DNA of 64,000 bases from Nakamurella sp. PAMC28650 (GTDB taxonomy: Bacteria; Actinomycetota; Actinomycetes; Mycobacteriales; Nakamurellaceae): positions 2,356,001-2,420,000 of the forward strand of contig NZ_CP060298.1 of NCBI RefSeq assembly GCF_014303395.1. Reading direction: 5' to 3'. Of the stretch, positions 25,140 to 33,725 are shown in pieces. The first letter of the stretch is position 1, and every line of letters starts with the position of its first letter. Below the pieces are notes generated by a model that was not told the origin of the DNA, searched no databases, and was given only the letters and a program-made list of their open reading frames with translations. The position numbers and the translations under genes are program-made.

Positions 25140-28100
25140 CCGCGCAGGGCGGATGGTAGGGCTCGTCAGGGAGGTAGATCTTCCACTGCACCGGCGTGAT
25201 CGGCGCACCGACCTCACCGCAGATCTGCTGCGTGGCGGTGTCCGGTGACGAGGCCCACAGCGACACACGATCGTTGATGCTGCCACCGGCGATCCGCCGG
25301 CCGTCTGGGCTGAAGTCGGCGACCCAGGCCTCGTCGCCTGCCGCCGTCAGCTGGGCCCAGACCGAGGGCACGGCCGGATCGGTGATGTCCCAGACCCAGA
25401 CGGACTTGTCCAGCGAAGCGGCGACCAGTTTGGTGCCGTCCGGACTGAATTCGACGTCATTGACCTGATTGGTCGGGCCGGCCAGCGACTCTCCCATCTT
25501 GACGGGCTTCTTCGGATCCGAGATGTTCCAGATCTGGATGGTCCGGTCGGCGCCCGATGCGGCCAGCAGTTTGCCGTCCTTGGAGAAGGACACACCGAGG
25601 GCGTAGTTGCTGAAGCCGGTCAGGGTGGCGGCGAGCCGTGATCGGGCGGTATCGCTGATGTCCCACAGCCGTACCGTGTCGTCGATGACGGCAGCGGCCA
25701 GGTATTTCTCGTCCGGGCTGAAGGCCACTCCGAAGATCTGGTTCGGCTCCGCGATGGGCGCGGTGGTCAGCCGGGCGTGCGCCGGTTCCGTGGTGTCCCA
25801 GAGATAGATCAGGTCGCCGTTCCCGGCGCCGGCCAGGAGGTGCCCCGACGCGGAGAACATCACTGACTGCAGTTGCTGGCCCGGCTGCGTCAGGCTCGTG
25901 CCGATCCGGGTCGGGGGGCTTGCGGCCATGTTCCAGAGCTGGACCGGCCCGCTGAGCAGCCCGACGGCCAGCGTGTCGGTGGCCGTCGCGAAGGCCGCTC
26001 CGCCACTGAACCCCTCCTTTCCGGGGGCGGCGCCGGCAACTTTCTCCAATCGCGGGTGGGTGAGGTCCGTGACGTCGAAAAGACTGGCGCCGCTGCTGAT
26101 CTCGTTGGTCCCGGCGATTACGTGCGTAGAGTCCGCGGACCAGTTGACGGCGTACACGCTGCCACCGAGCCCGGTCAGGCTCGGTCCGGGAACCGTCCAG
26201 ATCCGGACACCGCCGTCGGTCGACGCGGTCACCAGGTGGTCGGTACCGCCCACGAATTGCACGCCCGTGACGAGCGACGGGTGCTTCACCGCCAGCACCG
26301 GGCGGTAGTCGACAGTGGAGAACACCGTGGCAGAGGAGTCCGAGCTGCCCGCCGCGAGCATCGTGCCGTCGGCGCTGAAGGTGAGCGCATTGATCCAACT
26401 GGTGTATGGCGTCATGGTGATGGGGACCGGGACCGGCTTCGCGGCGCCGGCCACCCGATAGATGGCCAGCAGACCCGAATGTGGGCCTACCGCCAGCGTG
26501 CGGCTGTCCGGTGAGAAGGTGGTCACGTTGACCTTGCTGCCGCCCGGCGATGCGAAGGTGGCCGGTGAGCGGTCCGTGAGCGGATCGGCCCCGATGGTCG
26601 GGGAGGTCCACATCGACAGGACGGTCCCGCCGGTGGCGAGAACGTGGGTCCCGTCCGGGGAGTAGCTCACCGTGGTGGCGGGGGTCGAATGGTCCGGCAT
26701 GCTCGTGGTGCCCCGGCGGGTGAGCACGCCGTTCGTCAGTGTGAAGACGGCCAACCCGACCTTCGTCCCCGCCGCGATCAGGGTGTGACCGTCCGGCGAG
26801 AGGGCGATGCTGTTGACCCCGGTCGCGGAAACTCCATCCGCGGCGGTGCCGACGAAGGCCGGGAAGGTATGCGGGACACCGGGATGAGCCGGGTCGCCGA
26901 CGTCCCAGGTGGTGATCGTGCCATCACTGCTGCCACTGATCAGGTACCTGCCGTCCGAGGTGAAAGCGGCCGAGAACTGCTGCACGATCCTGGTCGGGAC
27001 GGCGACCCCGAGGGTGGTCGGTCGCCGGGGATCGGCTGTTCCGTAGAGATGGACGGTGCCGTCGGAATCGTCCGAGACCGCGAGGGTCTTCCGCGCGGCG
27101 CTCACCACGGCGAAGGTCGGGCCGTCATGGCCACTGATCCGCGTCGGGACGTTCGATGCGGTGGAATCCAGCAGGGCCGATCGTGCTTCCACCGTCGGCG
27201 AGGTCCGGTAGGCCACTTGGGCCAACTGGGCCGCCACGTTCGGATCGACGGCCCGCAGGTCGTGCGCGTTGACCGCCAGTTGACGGGCGAGCGCTCGGGA
27301 GCTGGCCGTCTGGGCCGCCGTCCGGCCGCCCTGGGCATCGGAACGTGCGCTGGCGGCGACGACTGCGAAACCGGAGGCCAGCAGCATCAGCACGACGGCT
27401 GCTGCGACCAGCGTCCGGAGGGTGCGGACCTGGCGACGCCGCCTCTCGCGGCCGGCGATCTCACCCTTGCGGCTGGCCTCCAGGAACGCCCGTTCGCGGC
27501 CGTCGAGGTCGGTGCTGCGCCCCGACTCCTCCAGCCACTCGGTCACGGCACCGAGGGGCCCGCCGCGCAGCAGGGCGGACTCGTCGTGGCCACCGTCCTC
27601 CCACACGGCGGCCCGGGCGCGCAGGTTGCGCAGGTTCCGCAGCCCCGAACGATCCGCGCCGACCCAGTCGTGCAACCTCGGCCATGCGGTCAGCAGGGCT
27701 TCGTGGCTGATGCCCAGGGTGTCGCGATCCGCGGTGATCAGCCGTTCGTCGATGAACTGGGCCAACACGGCGAAAGCGCCGGGATCGTCCACGAAGGTCG
27801 GGCGACGGGTGACCACGGAGTTCTCGTCCATGTTCACCATGCGCAGGATCAAGCGCCGGGCGGTGTCCTGGTCGCCGGTCGAGAGGTGGCCCCAAACCCG
27901 TTCGGCCGACTGCTGGACTGCGCCGGAGATGCCACCGGTCGCCACGTAGTCGGCCACCGTCAGGCGGCCCTTCTGCGCGCGCAGGCAGACCTCGCGCAGG
28001 ACGTGCGAGAGCAACGGCAGTGTGCCGGCCTCGGGGACGGACGTCGTCATCCCCCGCGGGGCCAGTTCCCGGATCAGCGTCTGGACGAGTTCCGGTTCCA

Positions 28101-28935
28101 CGGCCAGACCGGCTCGTCCGGTCGGGCCGAGGATGGCTGATCTGAGCTGTTCCCGGTCCAGGCCGCCGACGACCACCTGGCGGTGCTGGAGCGCCTCCAC
28201 CAGCAGCGGAATGCGGGTCGCCGCCGAGTAGAAGTCCGCCCGCAGGCCGAGGACCACGGCGGCGGAGTCCTGGGCGGCGAAGGCGGCGAGCCGCTCGAGG
28301 AACCGGCTGCGTTCCTCGTCGGATTCGACGACGGTGAAGATCTCCTCGAGCTGGTCGACGATCAGCAGGCCCCGTGCCGCCGCGGCGTCGGTCACCCGGT
28401 CCAACTCCGCATTCGGGTCGGTGCCCGGCGTGATCAGGACGCCGTCGGCATCCCCACGGGCCGCCAGCAGTCCGGCCCGCAACAACGAGGACTTACCGGC
28501 TCCGGACGGGCCGACGACGACGATCAGGCCGCCGTCGGCCACCTCGGTGAGCAGCCGGTCCGTCAGATCCTGCCGGCCGAAGAACCACTCCGCATCCTCC
28601 CTCCGGTAGCTGAGCAGGCCGCGATAGGGCACCGTGTCCGGTCCCCGCCGCACGGCGGGCGAGCGGCGCAGGGCGCTGGCCGCATCCATCCAGCGTTCCA
28701 GCTCGACGGGATCGGTGACCCCGACCGTGGTCAGGATCCGCCGGAGCAGTGCAGACTGGGCCACCGTCGGGAGGTGTCGCCCGGACAGGTACCCGCCGAT
28801 GGTCGCTAGCGGTGTGTCGACCGCCCCGGCGAGGTCGCGGACCGACAGCCCGCTGCGCTCGCGGAGCCGGGACAGTTCGGCCGCGAACTGGTCACGGGTA
28901 TCCAGTGGCGGTGAGTGGCGTGAGGTGCTCGTCAT
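25123..28935 (-). CDS. XRE-type HTH / STAND NTPase / transmembrane / WD40-repeat protein
   Basis: Protein of 1270 residues. An N-terminal Cro/XRE-like helix-turn-helix is at about 12-72. An nSTAND-type P-loop NTPase follows: Walker A GPSGAGKS (142-149) and Walker B LLIVDQLEEIF (190-200), then a winged/helical region to about 500. One membrane helix lies near 505-530 and a WD40 propeller array at about 610-1250 (repeated FSPDG, LAAGSSD, VRLWD/IWNIS). The start at 28935 is chosen because AGGA precedes it; an upstream in-frame start adds 35 Pro/Arg-rich residues. Such STAND proteins are switch-like scaffolds, some of them in prokaryotic immunity or cell-fate control. The membrane helix puts the propeller across the membrane from the HTH/NTPase. 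Confidence 0.9.
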   Translation of the reverse strand: MTSTSRHSPPLDTRDQFAAELSRLRERSGLSVRDLAGAVDTPLATIGGYLSGRHLPTVAQSALLRRILTTVGVTDPVELERWMDAASALRRSPAVRRGPDTVPYRGLLSYRREDAEWFFGRQDLTDRLLTEVADGGLIVVVGPSGAGKSSLLRAGLLAARGDADGVLITPGTDPNAELDRVTDAAAARGLLIVDQLEEIFTVVESDEERSRFLERLAAFAAQDSAAVVLGLRADFYSAATRIPLLVEALQHRQVVVGGLDREQLRSAILGPTGRAGLAVEPELVQTLIRELAPRGMTTSVPEAGTLPLLSHVLREVCLRAQKGRLTVADYVATGGISGAVQQSAERVWGHLSTGDQDTARRLILRMVNMDENSVVTRRPTFVDDPGAFAVLAQFIDERLITADRDTLGISHEALLTAWPRLHDWVGADRSGLRNLRNLRARAAVWEDGGHDESALLRGGPLGAVTEWLEESGRSTDLDGRERAFLEASRKGEIAGRERRRRQVRTLRTLVAAAVVLMLLASGFAVVAASARSDAQGGRTAAQTASSRALARQLAVNAHDLRAVDPNVAAQLAQVAYRTSPTVEARSALLDSTASNVPTRISGHDGPTFAVVSAARKTLAVSDDSDGTVHLYGTADPRRPTTLGVAVPTRIVQQFSAAFTSDGRYLISGSSDGTITTWDVGDPAHPGVPHTFPAFVGTAADGVSATGVNSIALSPDGHTLIAAGTKVGLAVFTLTNGVLTRRGTTSMPDHSTPATTVSYSPDGTHVLATGGTVLSMWTSPTIGADPLTDRSPATFASPGGSKVNVTTFSPDSRTLAVGPHSGLLAIYRVAGAAKPVPVPITMTPYTSWINALTFSADGTMLAAGSSDSSATVFSTVDYRPVLAVKHPSLVTGVQFVGGTDHLVTASTDGGVRIWTVPGPSLTGLGGSVYAVNWSADSTHVIAGTNEISSGASLFDVTDLTHPRLEKVAGAAPGKEGFSGGAAFATATDTLAVGLLSGPVQLWNMAASPPTRIGTSLTQPGQQLQSVMFSASGHLLAGAGNGDLIYLWDTTEPAHARLTTAPIAEPNQIFGVAFSPDEKYLAAAVIDDTVRLWDISDTARSRLAATLTGFSNYALGVSFSKDGKLLAASGADRTIQIWNISDPKKPVKMGESLAGPTNQVNDVEFSPDGTKLVAASLDKSVWVWDITDPAVPSVWAQLTAAGDEAWVADFSPDGRRIAGGSINDRVSLWASSPDTATQQICGEVGAPITPVQWKIYLPDEPYHPPCAATGSR

Positions 28936-29289
28936 CTGCCGTCCTCGGGGAATGGAGGTGGGGCGCACTCCACGGCCGGTGGCGGTGGGCCGGAACGGCG
29001 GCTGCGGGAGAGGCGGTCCGGACGTCCTCGACGTGTGCATCGGCCCACCGTCCTGAGCTGCGGTGACGGTCGAATGCCGTTCGGTGTCGTTCGGAGTTCC
29101 CGCGCGGGCTTTGCGGACCGGCCCATTTCCGTTGTGATCATGATGTCCGTTCGAGGGGTTCGCCTGCTCGGCACCACGGCCGAGGGACGATGGTGACGGA
29201 CGAGGGGCTGCTTCGGCAGGCAGATCACGACGGCGGGACGCACTGCGTCCCGCCGCGTAGGCCGATCCGATGATCCAGCTCAGTGTGGG
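28936..29289. other. intergenic region without a supported gene
   Basis: This 354-bp stretch lies between the STAND/WD40 gene start and the dehydrogenase stop. It should contain the STAND gene promoter, which I cannot pinpoint, and it holds the strong hairpin at 29231-29255. No convincing short ORF with a ribosome site was seen. Confidence 0.6.
29231..29255 (-). terminator. hairpin terminator of the mycothiol-type dehydrogenase gene
   Basis: Perfect 11-bp GC-rich stem (CGGCGGGACGC / GCGTCCCGCCG) with a 3-base loop, 34 bp beyond the minus-strand stop at 29290. No U-tract is seen, as is usual for actinobacterial hairpins. Confidence 0.7.
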
Positions 29290-30375
29290 TCAGAGCACGA
29301 CCACGCTGCGCAGGACTTCACCCTTGTGCATCTTCTCGAAGGCCGCCTCGATGTCGGTCAGGGCGATCTCCTCCGACACGAACTTGTCCAGCGGCAGCCG
29401 GCCCTGCAGGTACAGATCGGTCAGCATCGGGAAGTCGCGGGAGGGCAGGCAGTCGCCGTACCACGAGGACTTGAGCGCGCCGCCACGCCCGAAGACGTCG
29501 ATCAGCGGGATCTCCAGTTGGAAGGTCGGGTTCGGCACGCCGACGAGTACGACGGTGCCGGCCAGGTCACGTCCGTAGAACGCCTGCTTCCAGGTCTCCG
29601 GTCGTCCGACGGCGTCGATCACGACATCCGCGCCGAAGCCGCCGGTCAGCGCCTGGATCTGCTCCACGACATCGCCGGACGAGGCCAGGATGGTGTGGGT
29701 CGCCCCGAAATCCTTGGCCCACTCGAGCTTTCGCTGGTCCATGTCGATGGCGATGATCCGGCTCGCTCCGGCCAGACGTGCCCCGGCGATCGCCGCGTCG
29801 CCGACACCGCCGCAGCCGATCACGGCCACGCTGTCGCCGCGGGTGACGTTCCCGGTGTTGATGGCGGCGCCGAGTCCGGCCATCACGCCACAGCCGAGCA
29901 GACCGGCCACCGTGGCCGGGGCGGCCGGGTCGACCTTGGTGCACTGGCCGGCGGCCACCAGGGTCTTCTCGATGAAGGCACCGATCCCCAGCGCCGGCGA
30001 CAGTTCGGTGCCGTCCTCCAGCGTCATCTTCTGCCGGGCGTTGTGGGTGTTGAAGCAGTACCACGGACGACCGCGCAGGCAGGCCCGGCACTGTCCGCAG
30101 ACGGCCCGCCAGTTCAGGATGACGAAGTCGCCGGGCGCCACCTCGGTGACGCCGTCGCCGACCGCCTCGACGATGCCGGCCGCCTCGTGTCCCAGCAGGT
30201 AGGGGTAGTCGTCGCCGATGCCGCCGACCTTGTAGTGCAGGTCGGTGTGGCAGACGCCGCAGGCCTGGATCTTGACGACGGCCTCGCCGGGGCCCGGATC
30301 GGGAACCAGCACGGTGACCAACTCGACCGGAGCGTCCTTCGCCCGCGAGATGACGCCCTGGACCTTCTGCACCAT
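29290..30375 (-). CDS. S-(hydroxymethyl)mycothiol dehydrogenase-type zinc alcohol dehydrogenase
   Basis: Class III zinc alcohol dehydrogenase of 361 residues. It has the catalytic zinc region ([19 protein letters not shown]), the structural-zinc cluster ([15 protein letters not shown]) and an NAD-binding motif ([14 protein letters not shown]) followed by an acidic IAIDMD that favours NAD. The family oxidises the formaldehyde adduct of mycothiol, and the close match (for example [15 protein letters not shown]) makes this specificity likely. GGAGG precedes the ATG at 30375; in-frame sequence upstream is not homologous. It is divergent from a MarR gene. Mycothiol dependence supports an actinobacterial origin. 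Confidence 0.9.
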   Translation of the reverse strand: MVQKVQGVISRAKDAPVELVTVLVPDPGPGEAVVKIQACGVCHTDLHYKVGGIGDDYPYLLGHEAAGIVEAVGDGVTEVAPGDFVILNWRAVCGQCRACLRGRPWYCFNTHNARQKMTLEDGTELSPALGIGAFIEKTLVAAGQCTKVDPAAPATVAGLLGCGVMAGLGAAINTGNVTRGDSVAVIGCGGVGDAAIAGARLAGASRIIAIDMDQRKLEWAKDFGATHTILASSGDVVEQIQALTGGFGADVVIDAVGRPETWKQAFYGRDLAGTVVLVGVPNPTFQLEIPLIDVFGRGGALKSSWYGDCLPSRDFPMLTDLYLQGRLPLDKFVSEEIALTDIEAAFEKMHKGEVLRSVVVL

Positions 30376-30717
30376 TGCCTGTTCCTCCTGCTGATTGCCG
30401 CGACCGCACCGTCCGCGGACACTTCGTCGATCACGGCCCGACGGTCGTGTTCCTTGCTCCGCAGGGTATCCAAGGTCTCTCCGGAGGGCCGACACCGGCT
30501 GCAGTGCTCGGCACGGCCGTGACTCCGGCCGGTCGGTCTCCGGCCGACCGCACCGAGCGGCGGATGGTGGGCGGGGAGTTTGGCCCCGGAACCGCCCCTG
30601 GCCCGCCCCTGGTCTGACCCCGGTCCACCGTGCAGCGGTGAGAGAAGCGGCGAGGAGCCTGGACCAGAACACCCCCGCTGCCGCCGAATGTGACCCACGC
30701 GGGCACCACCCACCACC

Positions 30718-30735
30718 GTTGGGTCCGTACCCAAC
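30718..30735. promoter_or_regulatory. inverted repeat, candidate MarR operator
   Basis: GTTGGGT-N4-ACCCAAC, perfect 7-bp arms, 41 bp before the MarR start. Its place upstream of a MarR gene suggests autoregulation or control of the divergent dehydrogenase gene. Confidence 0.4.
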
Positions 30736-30763
30736 TGTCAGCCGCCGAACACACCGTGCGCTC

Positions 30764-30769
30764 TAGACT
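30764..30769 (+). promoter_or_regulatory. -10 element of a leaderless marR-type transcript
   Basis: TAGACT ends six bases before the ATG at 30776, the spacing expected when transcription starts at the first base of the start codon. No ribosome site is needed and none is clear. No good -35 is visible. Confidence 0.4.
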
Positions 30770-30775
30770 TCGGGG

Positions 30776-31219
30776 ATGCCCTCAAATTCCCCGACATGGG
30801 CAGGCCCCCCGCCGGACCAGATCACCGCCTGGAACCTGATCCAGGCCGGTCACCTGATCGGCCGGCGTTTCCATCGCGAGTTCTCTCGTCTCGGGTTGAC
30901 CCCCACTCAGTTCGGCGTCCTGCTGCAACTGCAGCTGCACCCGGACATGAGCAACAACCAGATCGCCAGATCCGTTCTGGTCACCCCACAATCGATGAGC
31001 GAACTGCTCGAATCGCTCGAATCACTCGGCCATGTCGAACGCGACCTACCGGCGGGGCGCGGGCACCGGATCGCGATCCGGCTGACCGACGCCGGTCGCG
31101 AGCGTCTGCACCAGTGTTCGGCCGCAGTCGCCCGGGTCGAGGAATCCCTCGGACTCTCCGGACAGGGCCGAGAACAGCTCAACGAGCTACTCGCGAGCGT
31201 CCTGGCCACCGGACCCTGA
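30776..31219 (+). CDS. MarR-family transcriptional regulator
   Basis: Protein of 147 residues with the MarR winged-helix layout: an N-terminal dimer helix, then LTPTQFGVLLQLQLHPDMS, a recognition segment (NNQIARSVLVTPQSMSELLESLES), and a wing with basic residues (DLPAGRGHRIAIRLT). The C-terminal helix completes the dimer. It is divergent from the mycothiol-type dehydrogenase with a palindrome between them, so that gene is a plausible target. The ligand is unknown. Confidence 0.9.
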   Translation: MPSNSPTWAGPPPDQITAWNLIQAGHLIGRRFHREFSRLGLTPTQFGVLLQLQLHPDMSNNQIARSVLVTPQSMSELLESLESLGHVERDLPAGRGHRIAIRLTDAGRERLHQCSAAVARVEESLGLSGQGREQLNELLASVLATGP

Positions 31220-31300
31220 GCCCGAACTCGGAGGTGGCGACGCCCAGTGCCGGGCATGCGCAGGCGGGGCTGCTTCCGACGCGCAGAACGTAGGCAGGGG

Positions 31301-32668
31301 TCAGCGGGTGACGGCGACCTTGGTCATCTCGTCGCGGGAGTGCAGCTTGATCCGTTCCCGCTCGACCGGTTCGCCGAGCGAGCGTTCGTGGGCGTCCAGT
31401 CGATCCCAGCCCTGGAAGTCGGTCACCGGCAGCGACTTGGACGCCAGCAGGGCGAGGACCGCCTCCCGGTCACGGACCGGCGCCCTGACCAGCTCCGGAG
31501 CGTCGGCCAGCAGGTTGGCCACCGTCTCGGCGGCGTCGGACTTCGTGTGCCCGATCAGGCCGACGGGGCCGCGCTTGACCCAGCCGGTGGCGTAGATGCC
31601 GGACAACCGCTGGCCGTCGAGGTCCAGCACCCGGCCCTCCCGGTTCGGCAGCACGAAGTTGCGGGTGTCGAACGGCAGATCCTCGATCGCCTCCGAGCGA
31701 TAGCCGACCGCGCGGTACACGGCCTGCACGTTCCAGGTGGTGAACTCGCCGGTGCCGCGGACGTCGCCGTCGCCGGTCAGCTCCTGGTGCTCGGTGCGGA
31801 GCCCGACGACCTTGCCGTCCTCGCCGATCACCTCGAGCGGGTTCTCCAGGAAGTGGATGTGGATGCGGCGCTGGAAGTTCTCGTCGGCGTCGCGGATCGC
31901 CCATTCGGACAACACGTCGACGACCATGCGCAACGACTTGGACCTGCTCAGGGCCTCCTGCGAGCCGGCGTCGAATTCCATCCCCTCCGGCTGCACGAGC
32001 ACCTGCAGGTTGGGTGAGTGGTCCAGCTCGCGGAGCTCCACCGGGGTGAACTTCGCCTGCGCGGGTCCGCGTCGGGCGAACATGTGCACGTCGGTGACGG
32101 CCGAGTTCTTCAGAGCAGCGTGCACGTGCTCGGGGATGTCGGTGTAGAGCAGCTCGTCGGCCGTCCTGGCGAGCATCCGCGCCACGTCGAGACCGACGTT
32201 GCCGACCCCGATGACGGCCACCGAGTGCGCCCCGGAGAGGTCCCACGTCTTCTCGCGGTCCGGGTGCGAGTCGTAGAAGGCGACGAAGTCGGCGGCCCCG
32301 TAGGAGCGTTCGAGGTCCATACCCGGCAGGTCCATCGGCCGGTCGCGCTCGGCGCCGGTGGCGAAGATGATCGCGTCGTAGAACTCGCGCATCTCGTCGA
32401 CCTTGAGATCGACGCCGACGTGCACGTTGCCGATGAAGGAGATCCGATCGGACTCCATCACCCGGTGCAGGGCGACGATGATCTGCTTGATGCGCGGGTG
32501 ATCCGGCGCCACCCCGTACCGGATCAGACCGTAGGGTGTCGGAAGTCGGTCGTAGATGTCGACCGTCACGTCGGGGTCGTTCTTGGTGAGGATGTCGGCG
32601 GCATAGATGCCGGCCGGACCGGCGCCGACGACGGCGACACGCAGTGGCAACGACACGGGCAGACTCAC
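31301..32668 (-). CDS. FprA-like NADPH-ferredoxin reductase
   Basis: FAD/NADPH flavoprotein of about 455 residues related to FprA and adrenodoxin reductase. The FAD-binding start is VVGAGPAGIYAADIL, with LPTPYGLIRYGVAPDH following. The NADP motif is GVGNVGLDVARML with the basic ARRGPAQ, and the C-terminal part has ATGWVKRGPVGLIG. Such enzymes move electrons between NADPH and ferredoxin for P450s or iron-sulfur chemistry. I placed the start at GTG 32668 because GAGGAG lies six bases upstream; another GTG at 32695 would add nine residues that span that ribosome site. It converges with the MarR gene. Confidence 0.92.
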   Translation of the reverse strand: MSLPVSLPLRVAVVGAGPAGIYAADILTKNDPDVTVDIYDRLPTPYGLIRYGVAPDHPRIKQIIVALHRVMESDRISFIGNVHVGVDLKVDEMREFYDAIIFATGAERDRPMDLPGMDLERSYGAADFVAFYDSHPDREKTWDLSGAHSVAVIGVGNVGLDVARMLARTADELLYTDIPEHVHAALKNSAVTDVHMFARRGPAQAKFTPVELRELDHSPNLQVLVQPEGMEFDAGSQEALSRSKSLRMVVDVLSEWAIRDADENFQRRIHIHFLENPLEVIGEDGKVVGLRTEHQELTGDGDVRGTGEFTTWNVQAVYRAVGYRSEAIEDLPFDTRNFVLPNREGRVLDLDGQRLSGIYATGWVKRGPVGLIGHTKSDAAETVANLLADAPELVRAPVRDREAVLALLASKSLPVTDFQGWDRLDAHERSLGEPVERERIKLHSRDEMTKVAVTR

Positions 32669-32822
32669 AGCACTCTCCTCAAGACGGTCAACCACTCCAG
32701 ATTACGGCAGGTGGGCGCACGTCAGGGGGCCCTGCATTGCATGGTGAGTAATCTCGCAGGCCCTGCTGACCACGCAATCCGTCAGGACGGCCGGGGTTGC
32801 GCGGAGTCGGATCGACGAGCGC

Positions 32823-33725
32823 TCAGTACCCGCCGGCACCGCCCAGGGACAGCGCCCCGGTGGGGTGCCAGACGGTCTTGGTCTCCAGGAACGCGCGTAG
32901 CCGGGCGGTGCCGGGGGCTCTGGTGAAGTCCGAGGCCGATGGGGCGAAAACGCGCTTGACGGTGCCGGCGGCCTCCCGCTCCAGCGCGGTCCGCAGTTCG
33001 CCTTCGGTGCCCGTCAGGTCCAGCGCATCGACGTCGCCGTGCGCGGCGAGCGACGGTGCGATCTCGGCCGGGTCGCCGGTCAGGATGTTGACCACCCCGC
33101 CCGGCAGGTCCGAGGTCGCGAGCACCTCGGCCAGAGCGAGCGCCGCCAGCGGGCGATGCCGGGAGGCGATGACCACCACGGTGTTGCCGGAGGTGATGAT
33201 CGGGGCGATCACGCTGACCAGTCCCAGCAGCGAGTCCTGTTGCGGCGCAACCGCAACCACGACCCCGGTGGGCTCCGGAGTGGAGAACGAGAAGAACGGC
33301 CCGGCCACGGGATTCGCGCCGCCGAAAACTGCGGCCAGCTTGTCGGTCCAGCCCGCGTAGTGCACCAGGCGGTCGACGCCGGCGTCGACGGACGCTGCGG
33401 CGTCGTGCTCGCCGGCGGACGTCAGCAGGTCGACGAACTGTGCCCGTCGACCCTCCAGCATCTCGGCGATCCGGTAGATGACCTGGCCCCGGTTGTAGGC
33501 GGTGGCGCCCGACCAGCCGCCGAACGCCTTGCGGGCGGCCGAGACTGCGTCGCGACCGTCCTTGCGCGAGGCGCGGGCGGCGTTGGCCAGGAAGCGTCCG
33601 CGGGGATCGGTGACCTGATAGGTCCGGCCGGATTCCGAACGCGGGAACGCCCCGCCGACGAACAGCTTGTAGGTCTTGGCCACGGCCAGCCGTTCCGCCC
33701 CCGGTGGCGGGTGCTCGTCCGGCAT
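32823..33725 (-). CDS. short, cysteine-free aldehyde-dehydrogenase-like protein (probable pseudoenzyme)
   Basis: Protein of 300 residues against about 480-500 for the family. Residues 1-250 match the ALDH N-terminal and NAD-binding region (TYKLFVGGAF, SAARKAFGGWSG, VVVAVAPQQDSLLGL, LPGGVVNILTG). The sequence then passes through LDLTGTEGELRTALE straight to a normal ALDH C-terminal tail (FLETKTVWHPTG). The catalytic domain, with the ELGG glutamate and the nucleophilic Cys, is missing, and there is no Cys anywhere in the protein. The start overlaps the full-length ALDH stop by one base (TGATG), so the two are co-translated and may form a mixed oligomer. The frame is intact, so this does not look like a decaying pseudogene. 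Confidence 0.85.
   Translation of the reverse strand: MPDEHPPPGAERLAVAKTYKLFVGGAFPRSESGRTYQVTDPRGRFLANAARASRKDGRDAVSAARKAFGGWSGATAYNRGQVIYRIAEMLEGRRAQFVDLLTSAGEHDAAASVDAGVDRLVHYAGWTDKLAAVFGGANPVAGPFFSFSTPEPTGVVVAVAPQQDSLLGLVSVIAPIITSGNTVVVIASRHRPLAALALAEVLATSDLPGGVVNILTGDPAEIAPSLAAHGDVDALDLTGTEGELRTALEREAAGTVKRVFAPSASDFTRAPGTARLRAFLETKTVWHPTGALSLGGAGGY

Larger units (their letters stand above)
30376..30775. other. divergent intergenic region, dehydrogenase / MarR
   Basis: This 400-bp gap separates the minus-strand dehydrogenase start from the plus-strand MarR start. It holds the GTTGGGT inverted repeat at 30718-30735 and a -10-like hexamer at 30764. Otherwise I see no gene, although open frames from both neighbours extend into it. 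Confidence 0.6.

Noticed and set aside
32823..33725. Short ALDH as a decaying pseudogene
   Set aside because: The frame is intact, the start is coupled to the gene before, and both family termini are preserved; a functional pseudoenzyme is more likely.
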